From an uncultured Sphingomonadaceae bacterium (GTDB taxonomy: Bacteria; Pseudomonadota; Alphaproteobacteria; Sphingomonadales; Sphingomonadaceae), in assembly GCA_947499255.1 (NCBI GenBank), contig CANMNF010000001.1, positions 372,001-436,000 of the forward strand: 64,000 nt of DNA, in the 5' to 3' direction. Within the stretch, counting starts at the first letter, position 1. Each line of letters opens with the position of its first letter. The notes below the pieces were generated by a model. That model searched no databases. It was not told where the DNA came from and saw nothing but the letters and a program-made list of their open reading frames with translations. Below, piece by piece: positions 8,205 through 17,112 of this stretch. The position numbers and the translations under genes were made by a program.

Positions 8205-8882
8205 ATGAGCATATACACCCGCCTCGGTATCGCGCCCCTTATTGCAGCGCTTCTGCTGTCCGCCCCTCTCAATGCGCATAAAGGGCATCAGGACGATATG
8301 TCCGATGAAGAGATGGTGATGATGGAGGCTGGTCTGACCGATGTCGAGGACATGCACGCGATGGACCATGCTGCATCCCCCGGGGCTGACCCGAATGTCG
8401 CCGCTCCCGCGCAAGCAATGACGCCGGCGCAGGTGATGCAGGAAAAGATCGAGGAAAATCGGCTTTCGTCTTTGAGCGATTTGATTTCTCGGCTGCATCC
8501 TGCCGTTGTCCATTTTCCAATCGCTCTGCTTCTCCTTGCTGGAATGGCAGAGGTTGCGATGAAATGGTCTCCGAGCGTTGGCCTTCAAACAATCGTCAGG
8601 CTTCTCGTAGCCTTCGGAACTATCGGAGCAATCATCGCGGTCCTTTTTGGCTGGTTTGCAGGAGGCTGGAGGCTCGACGATCAATCGTCTAATCTCGCAA
8701 TTCATCGCTGGAATGGGACGGCGATTGCGGTGCTTGGCATTGCGGCTTGGACACTAGCAGTCCGCGATGGCGGTCGTACACGGTTGCGAATTTTGCTGGC
8801 GATCATCGCCGCAGCCATTATCGTCCAAGGCTACTATGGCGGAGAGATGGCCCGTGGCCCCAACCATCTGGGGATCATGTGA
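8205..8882 (+). CDS. DUF2231 membrane protein with exported metal-binding-like N terminus
   Basis: 225 residues from ATG 8205 (AACAGGA ribosome site); an upstream in-frame ATG at 8094 overlaps the divergent cnrY gene and is rejected. Signal-like N terminus, then an acidic, Met/His-rich region (HKGHQDDMSDEEMVMMEAG, DMHAMDHAA) and a DUF2231 domain of four helices beginning LHPAVVHFPIALLLL, the family hallmark. Family proteins often sit near copper or cytochrome genes; function unknown. The stop overlaps the next start (TGATG). Confidence 0.78.
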   Translation: MSIYTRLGIAPLIAALLLSAPLNAHKGHQDDMSDEEMVMMEAGLTDVEDMHAMDHAASPGADPNVAAPAQAMTPAQVMQEKIEENRLSSLSDLISRLHPAVVHFPIALLLLAGMAEVAMKWSPSVGLQTIVRLLVAFGTIGAIIAVLFGWFAGGWRLDDQSSNLAIHRWNGTAIAVLGIAAWTLAVRDGGRTRLRILLAIIAAAIIVQGYYGGEMARGPNHLGIM

Positions 8883-9568
8883 TGAGCGATTCCGCCAAGT
8901 CTGAGAATGCGCGCACCTTCACACCCGCTCTTGGCAAAGGCTGGCTGACACCATTCTATGACGCTGCCATCGCTTTGCTCACGCGTGAAGAGGCATGGCG
9001 CGGCGCGCTGGTTCGCGCCGCAGCCTTGGTGCCAGATGACAAAGTGATCGACGTCGGAAGCGGTACCGGCAGCTTGCTGCGCGAACTAATGGCGAGCTGC
9101 CCACCCACCGACCTGGCTGGCGTCGAACCCGATCCGGATGCACTGGCAATAGCACGCCGTAAGTTTGGCGATGCCTCAGATTTGATCCGATGGCACAATG
9201 GTTTCCTCGATACTCTGAGCTTGCCTAAAGGGTGGCGGCCCAACAAGATTGTTAGCAGCCTTGTCCTTCATCAGGTGCCGCTTAAGCAGAAGCGTTTGAT
9301 CCTTGAGCAAATTTCTGCCCTGTTGGCGCCGGGCGGAATGGTCCTGATTGCCGACTACATGCATCAGGAGAGCCCGCTGATGCGCAAGCTTTTTCGCATC
9401 ACAGTCCAGCAGCTCGATGGGCGCGAGGACACCCAGCCCAATGCGGATGGGATCATCGAACGTCACCTCCAGGACATCTTTGAAGACGCCGAACGTCTGC
9501 AGGTTTTTCAGACCGCTACCGGGGCGATCTCGCTCTGGTGCGCAACCAAGAAAGGAGCCGGGAATTGA
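8882..9568 (+). CDS. Class I SAM-dependent methyltransferase
   Basis: 228 residues starting at the ATG that overlaps the DUF2231 stop. Motif I VIDVGSGTGSLL (SAM binding), acidic GVEPDPDAL at strand beta2, and post-motif LLAPGGMVLIADY are typical of Rossmann-fold methyltransferases of the UbiE/Methyltransf_25 type. The substrate is not evident. The middle gene of a translationally coupled trio with DUF2231 and DUF411 proteins, it resembles by context another methyltransferase in this window at 15465. Confidence 0.85.
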   Translation: MSDSAKSENARTFTPALGKGWLTPFYDAAIALLTREEAWRGALVRAAALVPDDKVIDVGSGTGSLLRELMASCPPTDLAGVEPDPDALAIARRKFGDASDLIRWHNGFLDTLSLPKGWRPNKIVSSLVLHQVPLKQKRLILEQISALLAPGGMVLIADYMHQESPLMRKLFRITVQQLDGREDTQPNADGIIERHLQDIFEDAERLQVFQTATGAISLWCATKKGAGN

Positions 9569-10032
9569 CCCGCACACCCCATAATCGAAGTCTTCGCAAG
9601 TCGCTCCTGGGCACAGCGTTTCTCGCGCTTGCAGCCTGTTCAAGCGTCGCGCAGGCGGCAAGCTACACGATGTTTCGTGATCCCGGCTGTGGATGCTGCG
9701 TGAAATGGGCGGAACATTTCGAAGAGGGCATGGACGCACACGTCACGACGACGAACAGCACCGATATGGCGGAAGTCAAAATGGACAAAGGCGTGTCGCG
9801 CGAGCTGTGGTCCTGCCATACCATGGAGGTCGAAGGCTATGTCATCGAAGGCCATGTTCCTACAGCGGCGATCGAGAAGCTTCTGCGCGAACGTCCTGAA
9901 GGTGTAACGGGCCTTGCTGTACCGGGTATGCCGCTTGGCTCGCCCGGCATGGAAGCCGGTAAGCGCGTCCAACCCTATCAAGTCATCGCCTTCGGCAGCA
10001 TCGGCCAGCGCGTTTTCGCGAGTTACCCCTGA
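9565..10032 (+). CDS. DUF411 metal-binding protein
   Basis: 155 residues if translation starts at TTG 9565, which overlaps the upstream stop (TTGA) and has AAAGGAG in front; an ATG at 9538 would lie inside the methyltransferase. Leader SLLGTAFLALAACSSVAQA looks like a signal peptide with a possible lipobox (LAAC). The mature part starts with YTMFRDPGCGCCVKWAEHF and contains SCHTMEVEGYVIEGHVP and GMPLGSPGME, the defining Cys/His/Met motifs of DUF411, a family linked to copper resistance in Proteobacteria. Probable periplasmic copper binder. Confidence 0.88.
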   Translation: MTRTPHNRSLRKSLLGTAFLALAACSSVAQAASYTMFRDPGCGCCVKWAEHFEEGMDAHVTTTNSTDMAEVKMDKGVSRELWSCHTMEVEGYVIEGHVPTAAIEKLLRERPEGVTGLAVPGMPLGSPGMEAGKRVQPYQVIAFGSIGQRVFASYP

Positions 10033-10080
10033 TATTGCTTTCAACCCCGCTCATGATCCGAAGCCGAGACTTCGATCTCC

Positions 10081-10097
10081 CAAGGCAGAAAGCCTTG
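10081..10097. terminator. Hairpin between convergent DUF411 and csoR genes
   Basis: CAAGGC-AGAAA-GCCTTG is a perfect 6-base stem with 5-base loop placed between two convergent genes. No clear T-run follows on either strand, so its role as a bidirectional terminator is tentative. Confidence 0.3.
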
Positions 10098-10115
10098 ATT
10101 ATGACCTCAATCGGA

Positions 10116-10400
10116 TCATTTTGCCATCTTCTCAACAAGCGCGATAAGCTCAGCGACCTTTTCCGACTGGTCGACTGTGTCATTAGAAGCGAGAGCTTCT
10201 TGGATGCAGTGTTTTGCGTGAATATCGAGGACCTTAATCCGTGCTTTCCGGGCAGCGGCCTCAAGCGCGATGAGTTGCTGGAGGATGTCGACGCAGTAGC
10301 GGTCCTCTTCCATCATTTTGATAATGCCTCGGGCCTGGCCTTCAACCCGCCGCATGCGAGTGATCGGGTCTGCAAACTTGCTCACATTCTCTTCGTCCAT
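10116..10400 (-). CDS. csoR: CsoR-family copper-sensing repressor
   Basis: 94 residues from ATG 10400 with GGAGAAG ribosome site; an in-frame start 17 codons upstream lacks one. The DUF156 fold is clear: PITRMRRVEGQARGIIKMM, then C36, and H61-A-K-H-C65. Cys36, His61 and Cys65 fall at the numbered Cu(I) ligands known for Mycobacterium CsoR. Copper binding releases the DNA. Divergent from the small membrane gene and copper ATPase, with a matching operator in between. Confidence 0.93.
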   Translation of the reverse strand: MDEENVSKFADPITRMRRVEGQARGIIKMMEEDRYCVDILQQLIALEAAARKARIKVLDIHAKHCIQEALASNDTVDQSEKVAELIALVEKMAK

Positions 10401-10468
10401 CGTCGCTTCTCCGTTGTCGAGACCCATTCCCGATTTCGATGCCACTTGCAAATCTTGCGATATATACT

Positions 10469-10485
10469 ATACCCCCCTATGGTAT
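10469..10485. promoter_or_regulatory. CsoR-type operator
   Basis: ATACCCCCCTATGGTAT is an inverted repeat (ATACC/GGTAT arms, C-rich left half) of the form bound by CsoR/FrmR/RcnR-family repressors. It lies 69 bases upstream of csoR and 19 bases upstream of the DUF5676 gene start, where it would block the promoter of the copper ATPase unit. Confidence 0.7.
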
Positions 10486-10503
10486 ATGTGAAGGAGAAAT
10501 TTG

Positions 10504-10782
10504 ATGACTGATGGAACTCTGCGAGCCGCAATCACACGTTGGGGATGGACGATAAGCCTGTTCCTGCTGATCAGTTTCATAGTGTGCGTGGCGTTCGGCC
10601 TTCTCGCGCCCACGCAATTTCACATGCACGAAGCTTGGGAGCCGCTGCTGCCAGGATTTGAGTGGCTGACTTGGCCCGGTTTCTTCGCCGGTGCAGTCGG
10701 AAGCTTCCTGTACGGGTGGTACATCGCCATTCTCGCGGTGCCGCTGTATCGCTTCTTCAGCAAGAGCCGGCGGCCTTCGTAA
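10504..10782 (+). CDS. Small two-helix membrane protein (DUF5676-like)
   Basis: 92 residues from ATG 10504 (AAGGAGAAA site). Two hydrophobic segments, TISLFLLISFIVCVAFGLL and WPGFFAGAVGSFLYGWYIAIL, separated by a loop with FHMHEAWEPLLPGFEWL. Looks like the DUF5676 family, commonly found beside copper-exporting ATPases. First gene under the CsoR-type operator and 80 bases before the ATPase gene. Biochemical role unknown. Confidence 0.7.
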   Translation: MTDGTLRAAITRWGWTISLFLLISFIVCVAFGLLAPTQFHMHEAWEPLLPGFEWLTWPGFFAGAVGSFLYGWYIAILAVPLYRFFSKSRRPS

Positions 10783-10862
10783 TCTGAAAACAACGACGGC
10801 ATTCCCATCGCAGCCGGAGGCTTTCGAGCAAGGGATGGCATCACAACGAAATGGAGCAAGCG

Positions 10863-13070
10863 ATGGACCACTCTCATTGCGATCACGACCACGCCAGCGC
10901 CCCTATCTCAAGTGACGTGAGATATGACAAGGTCCCGGCTGACTATAGTGGGACCGTCTATACGTGCCCAATGCACCCGGAAGTGCGGCAGACCAGGATG
11001 GGGTCCTGCCCGATTTGCGGGATGGGCCTCGAGCTTGAATCCGCCGCCATGGTTGAAGACGGGCCGAATCCCGAACTGGTCGATTTCACCAGACGCTTCT
11101 GGGTCGGCGCGGTTCTTACACTGCCGCTGCTCATACTCACTATGGGGCCTTTTCTGGGCTGGTCAGGCGTGCGCGAGATATTTGGCGAGCGGAGCACGCT
11201 CTGGATCGAATTCGTTCTTGGCACACCCGTGGTTTTGTGGTGCGGCTGGCCATTCCTCCAGCGCGGCTTGAACTCGTTCAGAACCTGGAATCTGAACATG
11301 TTCTCTCTGATCGCAATGGGCGTAAGCGCGGCATGGCTATTCAGCGTCGTTGCAATCATTGCACCCGGCGTCTTTCCGGATGGCTTTCGCGACGCTAACG
11401 GTCATGTCGGCGTCTACTTCGAAGCAGCAGCCGTGATTGTGACGCTGGTCCTATTGGGGCAGGTCATGGAGCTGCGCGCTCGAGAAGGCACCGGCAAAGC
11501 CATTCGAGCGCTTCTGGATCTAGCCGCCAAGACTGCCCGGGTGATCCGGGACGATGGATCAGAAGAGGAGATCCCGCTCGAACATGTTGCGGTGGGCGAC
11601 AGGGTTCGAGTGCGCCCGGGTGAAAAAGTTCCGGTGGACGGCACGGTGCTTAAAGGACGCTCCTCGATCGATGAAAGCATGATCACAGGCGAACCTGTGC
11701 CCGTTGAGAAGGTAGAAGGCGAAACGGTCACTGGCGCGACGATCAATGGCACGGGTAGCCTCGAGATAGAGGCAAGACGGGTCGGCTCAGACACAATGCT
11801 TGCCCAGATTGTCGATATGGTTGCTGCCGCCCAGCGCTCGCGCGCACCAATCCAGAAATATGCCGACAAGGTGGCCGGACTGTTCGTCCCGGCAGTCATT
11901 GCGATTGCGGTCCTGGCATTTATCGCGTGGGCAGTCTGGGGACCGCAGCCTTCATTGGCTTATGCACTGGTCGCCGCGGTTGCAGTGCTGATTATCGCAT
12001 GTCCATGCGCTTTGGGCCTCGCAACGCCGATGTCGATCATGACTGCGACGGGCCGCGGCGCGCAAGTTGGTGTGTTAATCAAGAACGCCGAGGCACTTGA
12101 GCGCTTTGAGACCATCGACACATTGATCATCGACAAGACAGGCACCCTTACCGAAGGCAAACCGCGACTAATGGCCGTGATGGCCGAGCCAGGCTTCGAC
12201 CAAACGGAGATACTCCGACTGGCAGCCTCGCTTGAGCGAGGGTCAGAGCATCCCCTTGCCGAAGCGATCGTGAGGGGCGCAGAAGAGCGTAGCATTGAGC
12301 TGACAAGCGTTGAAGACTTCGAAGCGATTACGGGCAAGGGCGTGATAGGACGGGTCTCCGAAAAGTCGGTGGCTCTCGGCAATCTTGCGCTGGTGACGGA
12401 TATGGGCCTTGATAGCGGGTCGCTGAACGAAATAGCCAATACGAGGCGTGACGAAGGTGAGACCGTCATGTTTGTCGTCGTCGACCGCCAGATCGCAGGA
12501 CTCCTAGCGGTGGCTGATCCGGTTAAGGAAACAACACCGGCCGCGATTCAATCGCTACACGAGCTCGGACTTACGATCATCATGGCCACAGGCGATAACG
12601 AACGCACCGCAAAGGCCGTCGCGAACCGGCTCGGTATCGACAAGATCGAAGCTGGAGTGCTGCCCGACGACAAAGCCAGGCTCATTTCTCAGTTGCAGGC
12701 GGAAGGCGCGAAAGTTGCTATGGCCGGAGACGGCGTCAACGATGCGCCAGCACTAGCGCAGGCAGATGTCGGCATCGCCATGGGAACCGGGGCGGATGTG
12801 GCCATCGAGAGCGCCGGGATTACTCTGGTCAGAGGCAACCTTGATGGGATCGTTCGGGCTCGGAAGCTGGCGCGCGCAACCATGCGCAATATTCGGCAAA
12901 ACCTGTTTTTTGCGCTCATCTACAATGCATCCGGCGTGCCAGTCGCCGCAGGATTGCTCTATCCATTCTTCGGAATTTTGATCAGCCCGATGTTCGCTGC
13001 CTTCGCTATGAGCGCCTCCTCGATCTCAGTTGTGGTGAATTCCCTGCGACTGCGAAGTGCGAACCTATGA
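10863..13070 (+). CDS. copA: P1B-type copper-exporting ATPase
   Basis: 735 residues from ATG 10863 (GGAGCAAGCG in front; the ATG at 10851 has no ribosome site). N terminus is His-rich ([10 protein letters not shown]) followed by a heavy-metal-binding domain YTCPMHPEV...CPICGMGLE instead of the usual CXXC ferredoxin-like domain. Then TGEP phosphatase loop, the membrane CPC motif (about residues 380-382, [11 protein letters not shown]), phosphorylation site D424KTGT, HP motif in GSEHPLAEA and hinge [20 protein letters not shown]. This is the Cu(I) exporter class of the inner membrane. Expected CsoR control through the operator at 10469. Confidence 0.96.
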   Translation: MDHSHCDHDHASAPISSDVRYDKVPADYSGTVYTCPMHPEVRQTRMGSCPICGMGLELESAAMVEDGPNPELVDFTRRFWVGAVLTLPLLILTMGPFLGWSGVREIFGERSTLWIEFVLGTPVVLWCGWPFLQRGLNSFRTWNLNMFSLIAMGVSAAWLFSVVAIIAPGVFPDGFRDANGHVGVYFEAAAVIVTLVLLGQVMELRAREGTGKAIRALLDLAAKTARVIRDDGSEEEIPLEHVAVGDRVRVRPGEKVPVDGTVLKGRSSIDESMITGEPVPVEKVEGETVTGATINGTGSLEIEARRVGSDTMLAQIVDMVAAAQRSRAPIQKYADKVAGLFVPAVIAIAVLAFIAWAVWGPQPSLAYALVAAVAVLIIACPCALGLATPMSIMTATGRGAQVGVLIKNAEALERFETIDTLIIDKTGTLTEGKPRLMAVMAEPGFDQTEILRLAASLERGSEHPLAEAIVRGAEERSIELTSVEDFEAITGKGVIGRVSEKSVALGNLALVTDMGLDSGSLNEIANTRRDEGETVMFVVVDRQIAGLLAVADPVKETTPAAIQSLHELGLTIIMATGDNERTAKAVANRLGIDKIEAGVLPDDKARLISQLQAEGAKVAMAGDGVNDAPALAQADVGIAMGTGADVAIESAGITLVRGNLDGIVRARKLARATMRNIRQNLFFALIYNASGVPVAAGLLYPFFGILISPMFAAFAMSASSISVVVNSLRLRSANL

Positions 13071-13100
13071 CTGGTTTAGGCTCGATTGATCCAAGGGAAG

Positions 13101-13125
13101 GGCGACACATTGATCTAGTGTCGCC
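13101..13125. terminator. Strong hairpin after the copper ATPase gene
   Basis: GGCGACAC-N9-GTGTCGCC is a perfect 8-base stem 30 bases after the ATPase stop. No U-tract follows, so it may be a Rho-assisted end, an mRNA-stabilising stem or an operator for the permease gene downstream. Confidence 0.4.
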
Positions 13126-13233
13126 TCACCTCGCGGAAGATGTGCGTCACCGCAAACATGGATTTTTTTTGAGGGGCGACGTCGATCCTTCCGTACTGAC
13201 GATTAGCGCCCTCTTGTTCCAAGAATTCAGGTA

Positions 13234-14595
13234 ATGGGGAACACTTTGCCTACAAACGAGCACCGCGACGAGCCGAGCGACAAGCAATCGATAAGCCTTT
13301 TGGGCGGCGTTGCGATGGGAACTGGCGTGATGATTGGCGCTGGAATTTTCGCGCTGACGGGCCAGATTGCCGAACTTGCCGGCCCCCTGTTTCCGCTGTC
13401 CTTTGTTGCGGGCGCTTTGGTAACGTCGCTCGCAGCTTACAGCTACATCAAGATGTCAAACAAGTGGCCATCTTCTGGCGGGATCGCGATGATCCTTCAG
13501 AAGGCATATGGGCCCGGCGTGGTTGCGGCATCGGCGTCTTTGCTGATGGCTCTATCGATGGTTATCAATGAAAGCCTTGTTGCCAGAACCTTCGCCACAT
13601 ACGCGCTGCGTCCGTTTGGCCTCGAAACTACCGGGTGGTTGGTTTCTCTTGCAGCATTGGCACTCATAGTATTCGCCTACCTCGTCAACGCCGCCGGCAA
13701 CAAATCGGTAAGCGGATTCTCGGTCATAATGTCTGCGATCAAAATAGGCGGGATCGTCCTCTTCGCCGTAGCTGCCATATGGGCTAGCGGCTTTTCTTCC
13801 GGCGCTTTTTCGCAAACGGTCTCAATGACTGGAGTGGAAGCCCTGCTCGCTTCGGTCGCCTTTTCCATACTGGCCTTCAAGGGCTTCACCACCATCACCA
13901 ATAGCGGCGGTGAGTTGGTCGATCCGCACAAGAATGTTGGCCGCACGATCATGATTTCGATCGCAGTCTGCATCGTCGTTTATCTTCTTGTCGCGATCGC
14001 TGTTGGCTCAAGTCTGAGCATTGAAGAGATTGTCAAGGCGCGTGATTATTCGCTTGCAGCCGCTGCGCGGCCCGCTTTGGGCGATCTGGGCTTCTACTTC
14101 ACCGTGACGATCGCAATTGCTGCCACCACGTCGGGCGTCATTGCGAGTGTTTTCGCTGTGTCCCGGATGCTGACGATGCTGACCGAAATGAAAATGATCC
14201 CTCATAGCCACTTCGGCATGTCCGGCGGAATCCGCAGCCATATGCTGGTCTACACGGTTGTGATCGCGGGAACACTCGCCGTCCTGTTTGATCTTTCGCG
14301 GATCGCTTCGTTGGGAGCTTTCTTTTATCTCGTAATGGACATGCTTATCCATTGGGGCGTTTTCCGCAATCTTCGCAAAGAGGTGGGCGCACGCGCATCC
14401 ATCCTGCTTGCCGCTCTGGCCGCGGACGCCGTTGTGTTGGCCGCTTTCACCTCGGTGAAACTGAAAAGCGATCCTGCGATTGTAGCCTATGCCGCGGTGG
14501 GGATCGCCACGGTCTTCTTGGCCGAGTGGTTCTATCTGTCACGGAAGCCCGAAGACCCTCAAGAAATGACCGAGCATGAGGCGGCGGGAGATTAA
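13234..14595 (+). CDS. APC-family amino acid permease
   Basis: 453 residues, about 12 hydrophobic segments. The N-terminal helix 1 signature GVAMGTGVMIGAGIFALTGQ has the conserved G-x-G-I-F core of amino acid-polyamine-organocation permeases. No cytoplasmic C-terminal domain beyond about 20 residues. Substrate unknown. It stands alone between the copper ATPase and the thiol operon; a role in supplying sulfur amino acids or other ligands under metal stress would be inference only. Confidence 0.88.
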   Translation: MGNTLPTNEHRDEPSDKQSISLLGGVAMGTGVMIGAGIFALTGQIAELAGPLFPLSFVAGALVTSLAAYSYIKMSNKWPSSGGIAMILQKAYGPGVVAASASLLMALSMVINESLVARTFATYALRPFGLETTGWLVSLAALALIVFAYLVNAAGNKSVSGFSVIMSAIKIGGIVLFAVAAIWASGFSSGAFSQTVSMTGVEALLASVAFSILAFKGFTTITNSGGELVDPHKNVGRTIMISIAVCIVVYLLVAIAVGSSLSIEEIVKARDYSLAAAARPALGDLGFYFTVTIAIAATTSGVIASVFAVSRMLTMLTEMKMIPHSHFGMSGGIRSHMLVYTVVIAGTLAVLFDLSRIASLGAFFYLVMDMLIHWGVFRNLRKEVGARASILLAALAADAVVLAAFTSVKLKSDPAIVAYAAVGIATVFLAEWFYLSRKPEDPQEMTEHEAAGD

Positions 14596-14710
14596 CTGAC
14601 AGCTCTGCTAATCTGTCGGTTTGTCCGCAGGCCGTCCATCTTTTAGAAAACCAATAGGCCGAAGCATTGTAACTTATAGGCACGCGAAAAACCGCAAAAA
14701 GAGACACTAC

Positions 14711-15472
14711 ATGGCAACGAAAACAGCTCAGGTCTATCGGATGGTTATGGAGGACCATGTTTGTCCTTATGGCATAAAGACCGTCGACTTGCTCAAGCGG
14801 CAAGGCTTCACAGTAGACGACAACCATCTCACAACCAGAGAGCAGACCGACGCTTTCAAGGAGAAGCACGACGTCGAAACGACGCCACAGACCTTTATAG
14901 ATGACAAGCGGATCGGCGGATATGACGACGTTCGTGAACACTTTGGTAAAAGCCGATCCCAGCCTAAAGAAGGCGAGACCAGCTATCAGCCTGTTGTCGC
15001 TATATTCTTGGTCGCGTTTTTACTTGGGCTCGGGTTAAGCTGGTCGTTCTTTGGCACACCCTTCACCATCCGCGCTGGAGAATGGTTCGTCAGTTTGTCG
15101 ATGACTCTGCTTGCTCTCCAAAAGCTGCAGGATGTGCGCAGCTTCTCGACAATGTTCCTCAATTACGACCTGCTCGCTCAGCGCTGGGTGCCTTACTCGT
15201 TCGTCTATCCCTTCGGCGAGGCTGCGGCCGGTATTCTAATGACCGCAGGCGCACTAGTGTGGCTGTCTGCGCCGCTTGCGCTGTTTATTGGCACGGTTGG
15301 AGGCGTCAGCGTATTCAAGGCCGTTTACATCGACAAACGCGAGCTCAAGTGCGCCTGTGTCGGCGGAAGCAGCAACGTACCGCTGGGTTTCGTCTCGCTG
15401 ACCGAGAATCTGTTCATGATCGCCATGGGTTTGTGGATGGGAGCGAAGGCGCTGGGTTGGATCAGTGTCTGA
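14711..15472 (+). CDS. Glutaredoxin domain fused to MauE/DoxX-like membrane domain
   Basis: 253 residues from ATG 14711. Residues 1-75 form a glutaredoxin: active site HVCPYG, cis-Pro loop ETTPQTFID, and GGYDDVREHF. Residues about 95-253 contain four helices of the MauE/methylamine-utilisation redox-membrane family with a CACVGG motif near residue 216, often proposed as the partner dithiol. The fusion suggests electron passage from cytosolic glutathione/thiols to a membrane dithiol. First gene of an overlapping operon; the next gene begins 8 bases before its stop. Confidence 0.86.
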   Translation: MATKTAQVYRMVMEDHVCPYGIKTVDLLKRQGFTVDDNHLTTREQTDAFKEKHDVETTPQTFIDDKRIGGYDDVREHFGKSRSQPKEGETSYQPVVAIFLVAFLLGLGLSWSFFGTPFTIRAGEWFVSLSMTLLALQKLQDVRSFSTMFLNYDLLAQRWVPYSFVYPFGEAAAGILMTAGALVWLSAPLALFIGTVGGVSVFKAVYIDKRELKCACVGGSSNVPLGFVSLTENLFMIAMGLWMGAKALGWISV

Positions 15473-16175
15473 TCGTTCCGAAACCTCCGATACTGTAATT
15501 GCAGAAGATACCGCCTCGTGGCGTCAGACTTATGATGCCAATGCACGACTTTACACCCTTATGGCGGCCGGCTTTCATCTCACCGGCGTTGCCCGGCAGC
15601 GTAGGCGCATGATCGACGCACTTCGGTTGCAAGAAGGCGATACCGTCATCGATCTTTGCTGTGGATCGGGACAGAATTTCGCAGAACTTCGGCGACGCAT
15701 CGGTCCAAGTGGGCGACTTATCGGCGTCGACATTTCTCGCAACATGCTCTCGATCGCAAGAGAGCTGATCGACAAGAATGGGTGGCAAAACGTCGAACTC
15801 ATCGAGGCTGATATCGCCGATTACGATCCACCTTCGGCAATGCGCGCGGCGATCTCAACTTTCGGTCTGGATATCGTGCCAAGTGCAGAGCGCATCGTCG
15901 AAGCCTTTGCCCATAAGATGCCTGAGGGTACGCGTCTGGGCCTACTTGGCTCACAGGAACCGGAGAACTGGCCCGACTGGCTCGTGCGCCTCGGCATCTG
16001 GATGAACAAGCCGTGCGATATAGAGCGAAAACACCTTTCAATTCGACCGGATAAGGCGGCTGCGCGCACTCTGGAGCAAGAGGAGCGTCAGGATTTTTGG
16101 TTCGGGATCTTTTACTGGTCCGTTTGCCGCAGTGCCCGGCAGGTACGAAAGCTGGAACAGGAGTCCACGCAATGA
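15465..16175 (+). CDS. Class I SAM-dependent methyltransferase (UbiE-like)
   Basis: 236 residues from GTG 15465, overlapping the upstream gene by 8 bases. Motif I VIDLCCGSGQNF with DISRNMLSIAREL for SAM binding and an acidic AAISTFGLDIVP region. C-terminal part is less conserved and ends in an aromatic stretch DFWFGIFYWSVCRSARQVR. Many relatives act on quinones or small lipophilic substrates; the substrate here is unknown. Its stop overlaps the next start (ATGA). Confidence 0.83.
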   Translation: MSDRSETSDTVIAEDTASWRQTYDANARLYTLMAAGFHLTGVARQRRRMIDALRLQEGDTVIDLCCGSGQNFAELRRRIGPSGRLIGVDISRNMLSIARELIDKNGWQNVELIEADIADYDPPSAMRAAISTFGLDIVPSAERIVEAFAHKMPEGTRLGLLGSQEPENWPDWLVRLGIWMNKPCDIERKHLSIRPDKAAARTLEQEERQDFWFGIFYWSVCRSARQVRKLEQESTQ

Positions 16176-16588
16176 TGCTCCTCGCTTTAGCAGTCGCAAC
16201 GGTATTGTTTGTGTTATCGATCATTTCTCACCTCGGTATTCTTGGCGTTGCCCATTCATTTGTGGATAGACGTGGCGACCTGATCGCCAAGCTTACCGTG
16301 TCACTGCTGGTGCTTTTCTCGCATCTTTTCGTTGCTGCGCTGTTCGCGGTCGGTTTCTGGATTGGGATCGAGCTAGATCTTGGCAGCTTCGACAAGACAT
16401 CCACCATGGGATGGATGGACTATTTCTATTTTTCGCTGATCAACGTGACGACCTTGGGTCTGGGGGACATCTATCCCACACAACATCTGAGAGTTCTTGC
16501 TGGCATCGAAGCCCTGACGGGCTTCGCTCTGATCAGTTGTTCAGCGCAGCTATTCTGGAAGATGATGACGAACGGAGAAAAGAAATGA
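16172..16588 (+). CDS. Two-helix potassium-channel-like protein (Ion_trans_2)
   Basis: 138 residues. Three or four hydrophobic segments; between the last two lies a pore loop and selectivity-filter sequence NVTTLGLGDIYPT (T-x-G-x-G-D), the signature of small K+ channels of the PF07885 class. No RCK or cyclic-nucleotide domain is fused, so gating must be intrinsic or by partners. Embedded by 4-base overlaps between a methyltransferase and a DUF305 protein, an unusual setting for a channel. Confidence 0.82.
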   Translation: MMLLALAVATVLFVLSIISHLGILGVAHSFVDRRGDLIAKLTVSLLVLFSHLFVAALFAVGFWIGIELDLGSFDKTSTMGWMDYFYFSLINVTTLGLGDIYPTQHLRVLAGIEALTGFALISCSAQLFWKMMTNGEKK

Positions 16589-17112
16589 ATGACAGCACAC
16601 ATCACTCTGAGGGAGGCGGAGGCGGCAGTTACTGGCGTTTCATGGCGATGGTCTCGACCTCTACCGTCATCATGTTCTTTCTGATGTATTCCAACACATT
16701 CGATGCGGACGATATCTTCTGGAGCGAAACACGTTTTTGGATGACGTTCGTGATGGGCGGGATGATGATGATCGTGATGCTCCTTTTCATGTGGGGTATG
16801 TACAAGGATCGGACCAAGAATTTCATCATCCTAGGAGTGGGGGCGCTTACATTCGCGCTCGCTCTCTGGCTCGTCCGCAGTCAGACGACCGTCGATGATA
16901 CTGAATACATGGCCGCCATGATCCCCCACCATTCGATCGCGATCATGACTAGCGAGCGCGCAAGTCTCAAAGACCCCCGCGTCCGTGAGCTGGCCAAGGC
17001 CATCATCGTGGCCCAGCGCCGCGAAATCGCCGAAATGAAATATCTCATCGACGATATCGAGGAAAACGGTGTCCGAACCGAAGAACGCCTTCCCGAGGAG
17101 ATGCAAAAATGA
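16585..17112 (+). CDS. DUF305-family membrane protein
   Basis: 175 residues from ATG 16585 overlapping the channel stop. Three Met-rich hydrophobic segments (including MTFVMGGMMMIVMLLFMWGM) followed by a DUF305 ferritin-like domain with MAAMIPHHSIAIMTSERA and a long helix ending EMKYLIDDIEENG. DUF305 proteins are copper-associated and carry HH and Met ligands. The orientation suggests a periplasmic metal-binding domain. Next gene starts 4 bases before the stop. Confidence 0.85.
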   Translation: MNDSTHHSEGGGGGSYWRFMAMVSTSTVIMFFLMYSNTFDADDIFWSETRFWMTFVMGGMMMIVMLLFMWGMYKDRTKNFIILGVGALTFALALWLVRSQTTVDDTEYMAAMIPHHSIAIMTSERASLKDPRVRELAKAIIVAQRREIAEMKYLIDDIEENGVRTEERLPEEMQK

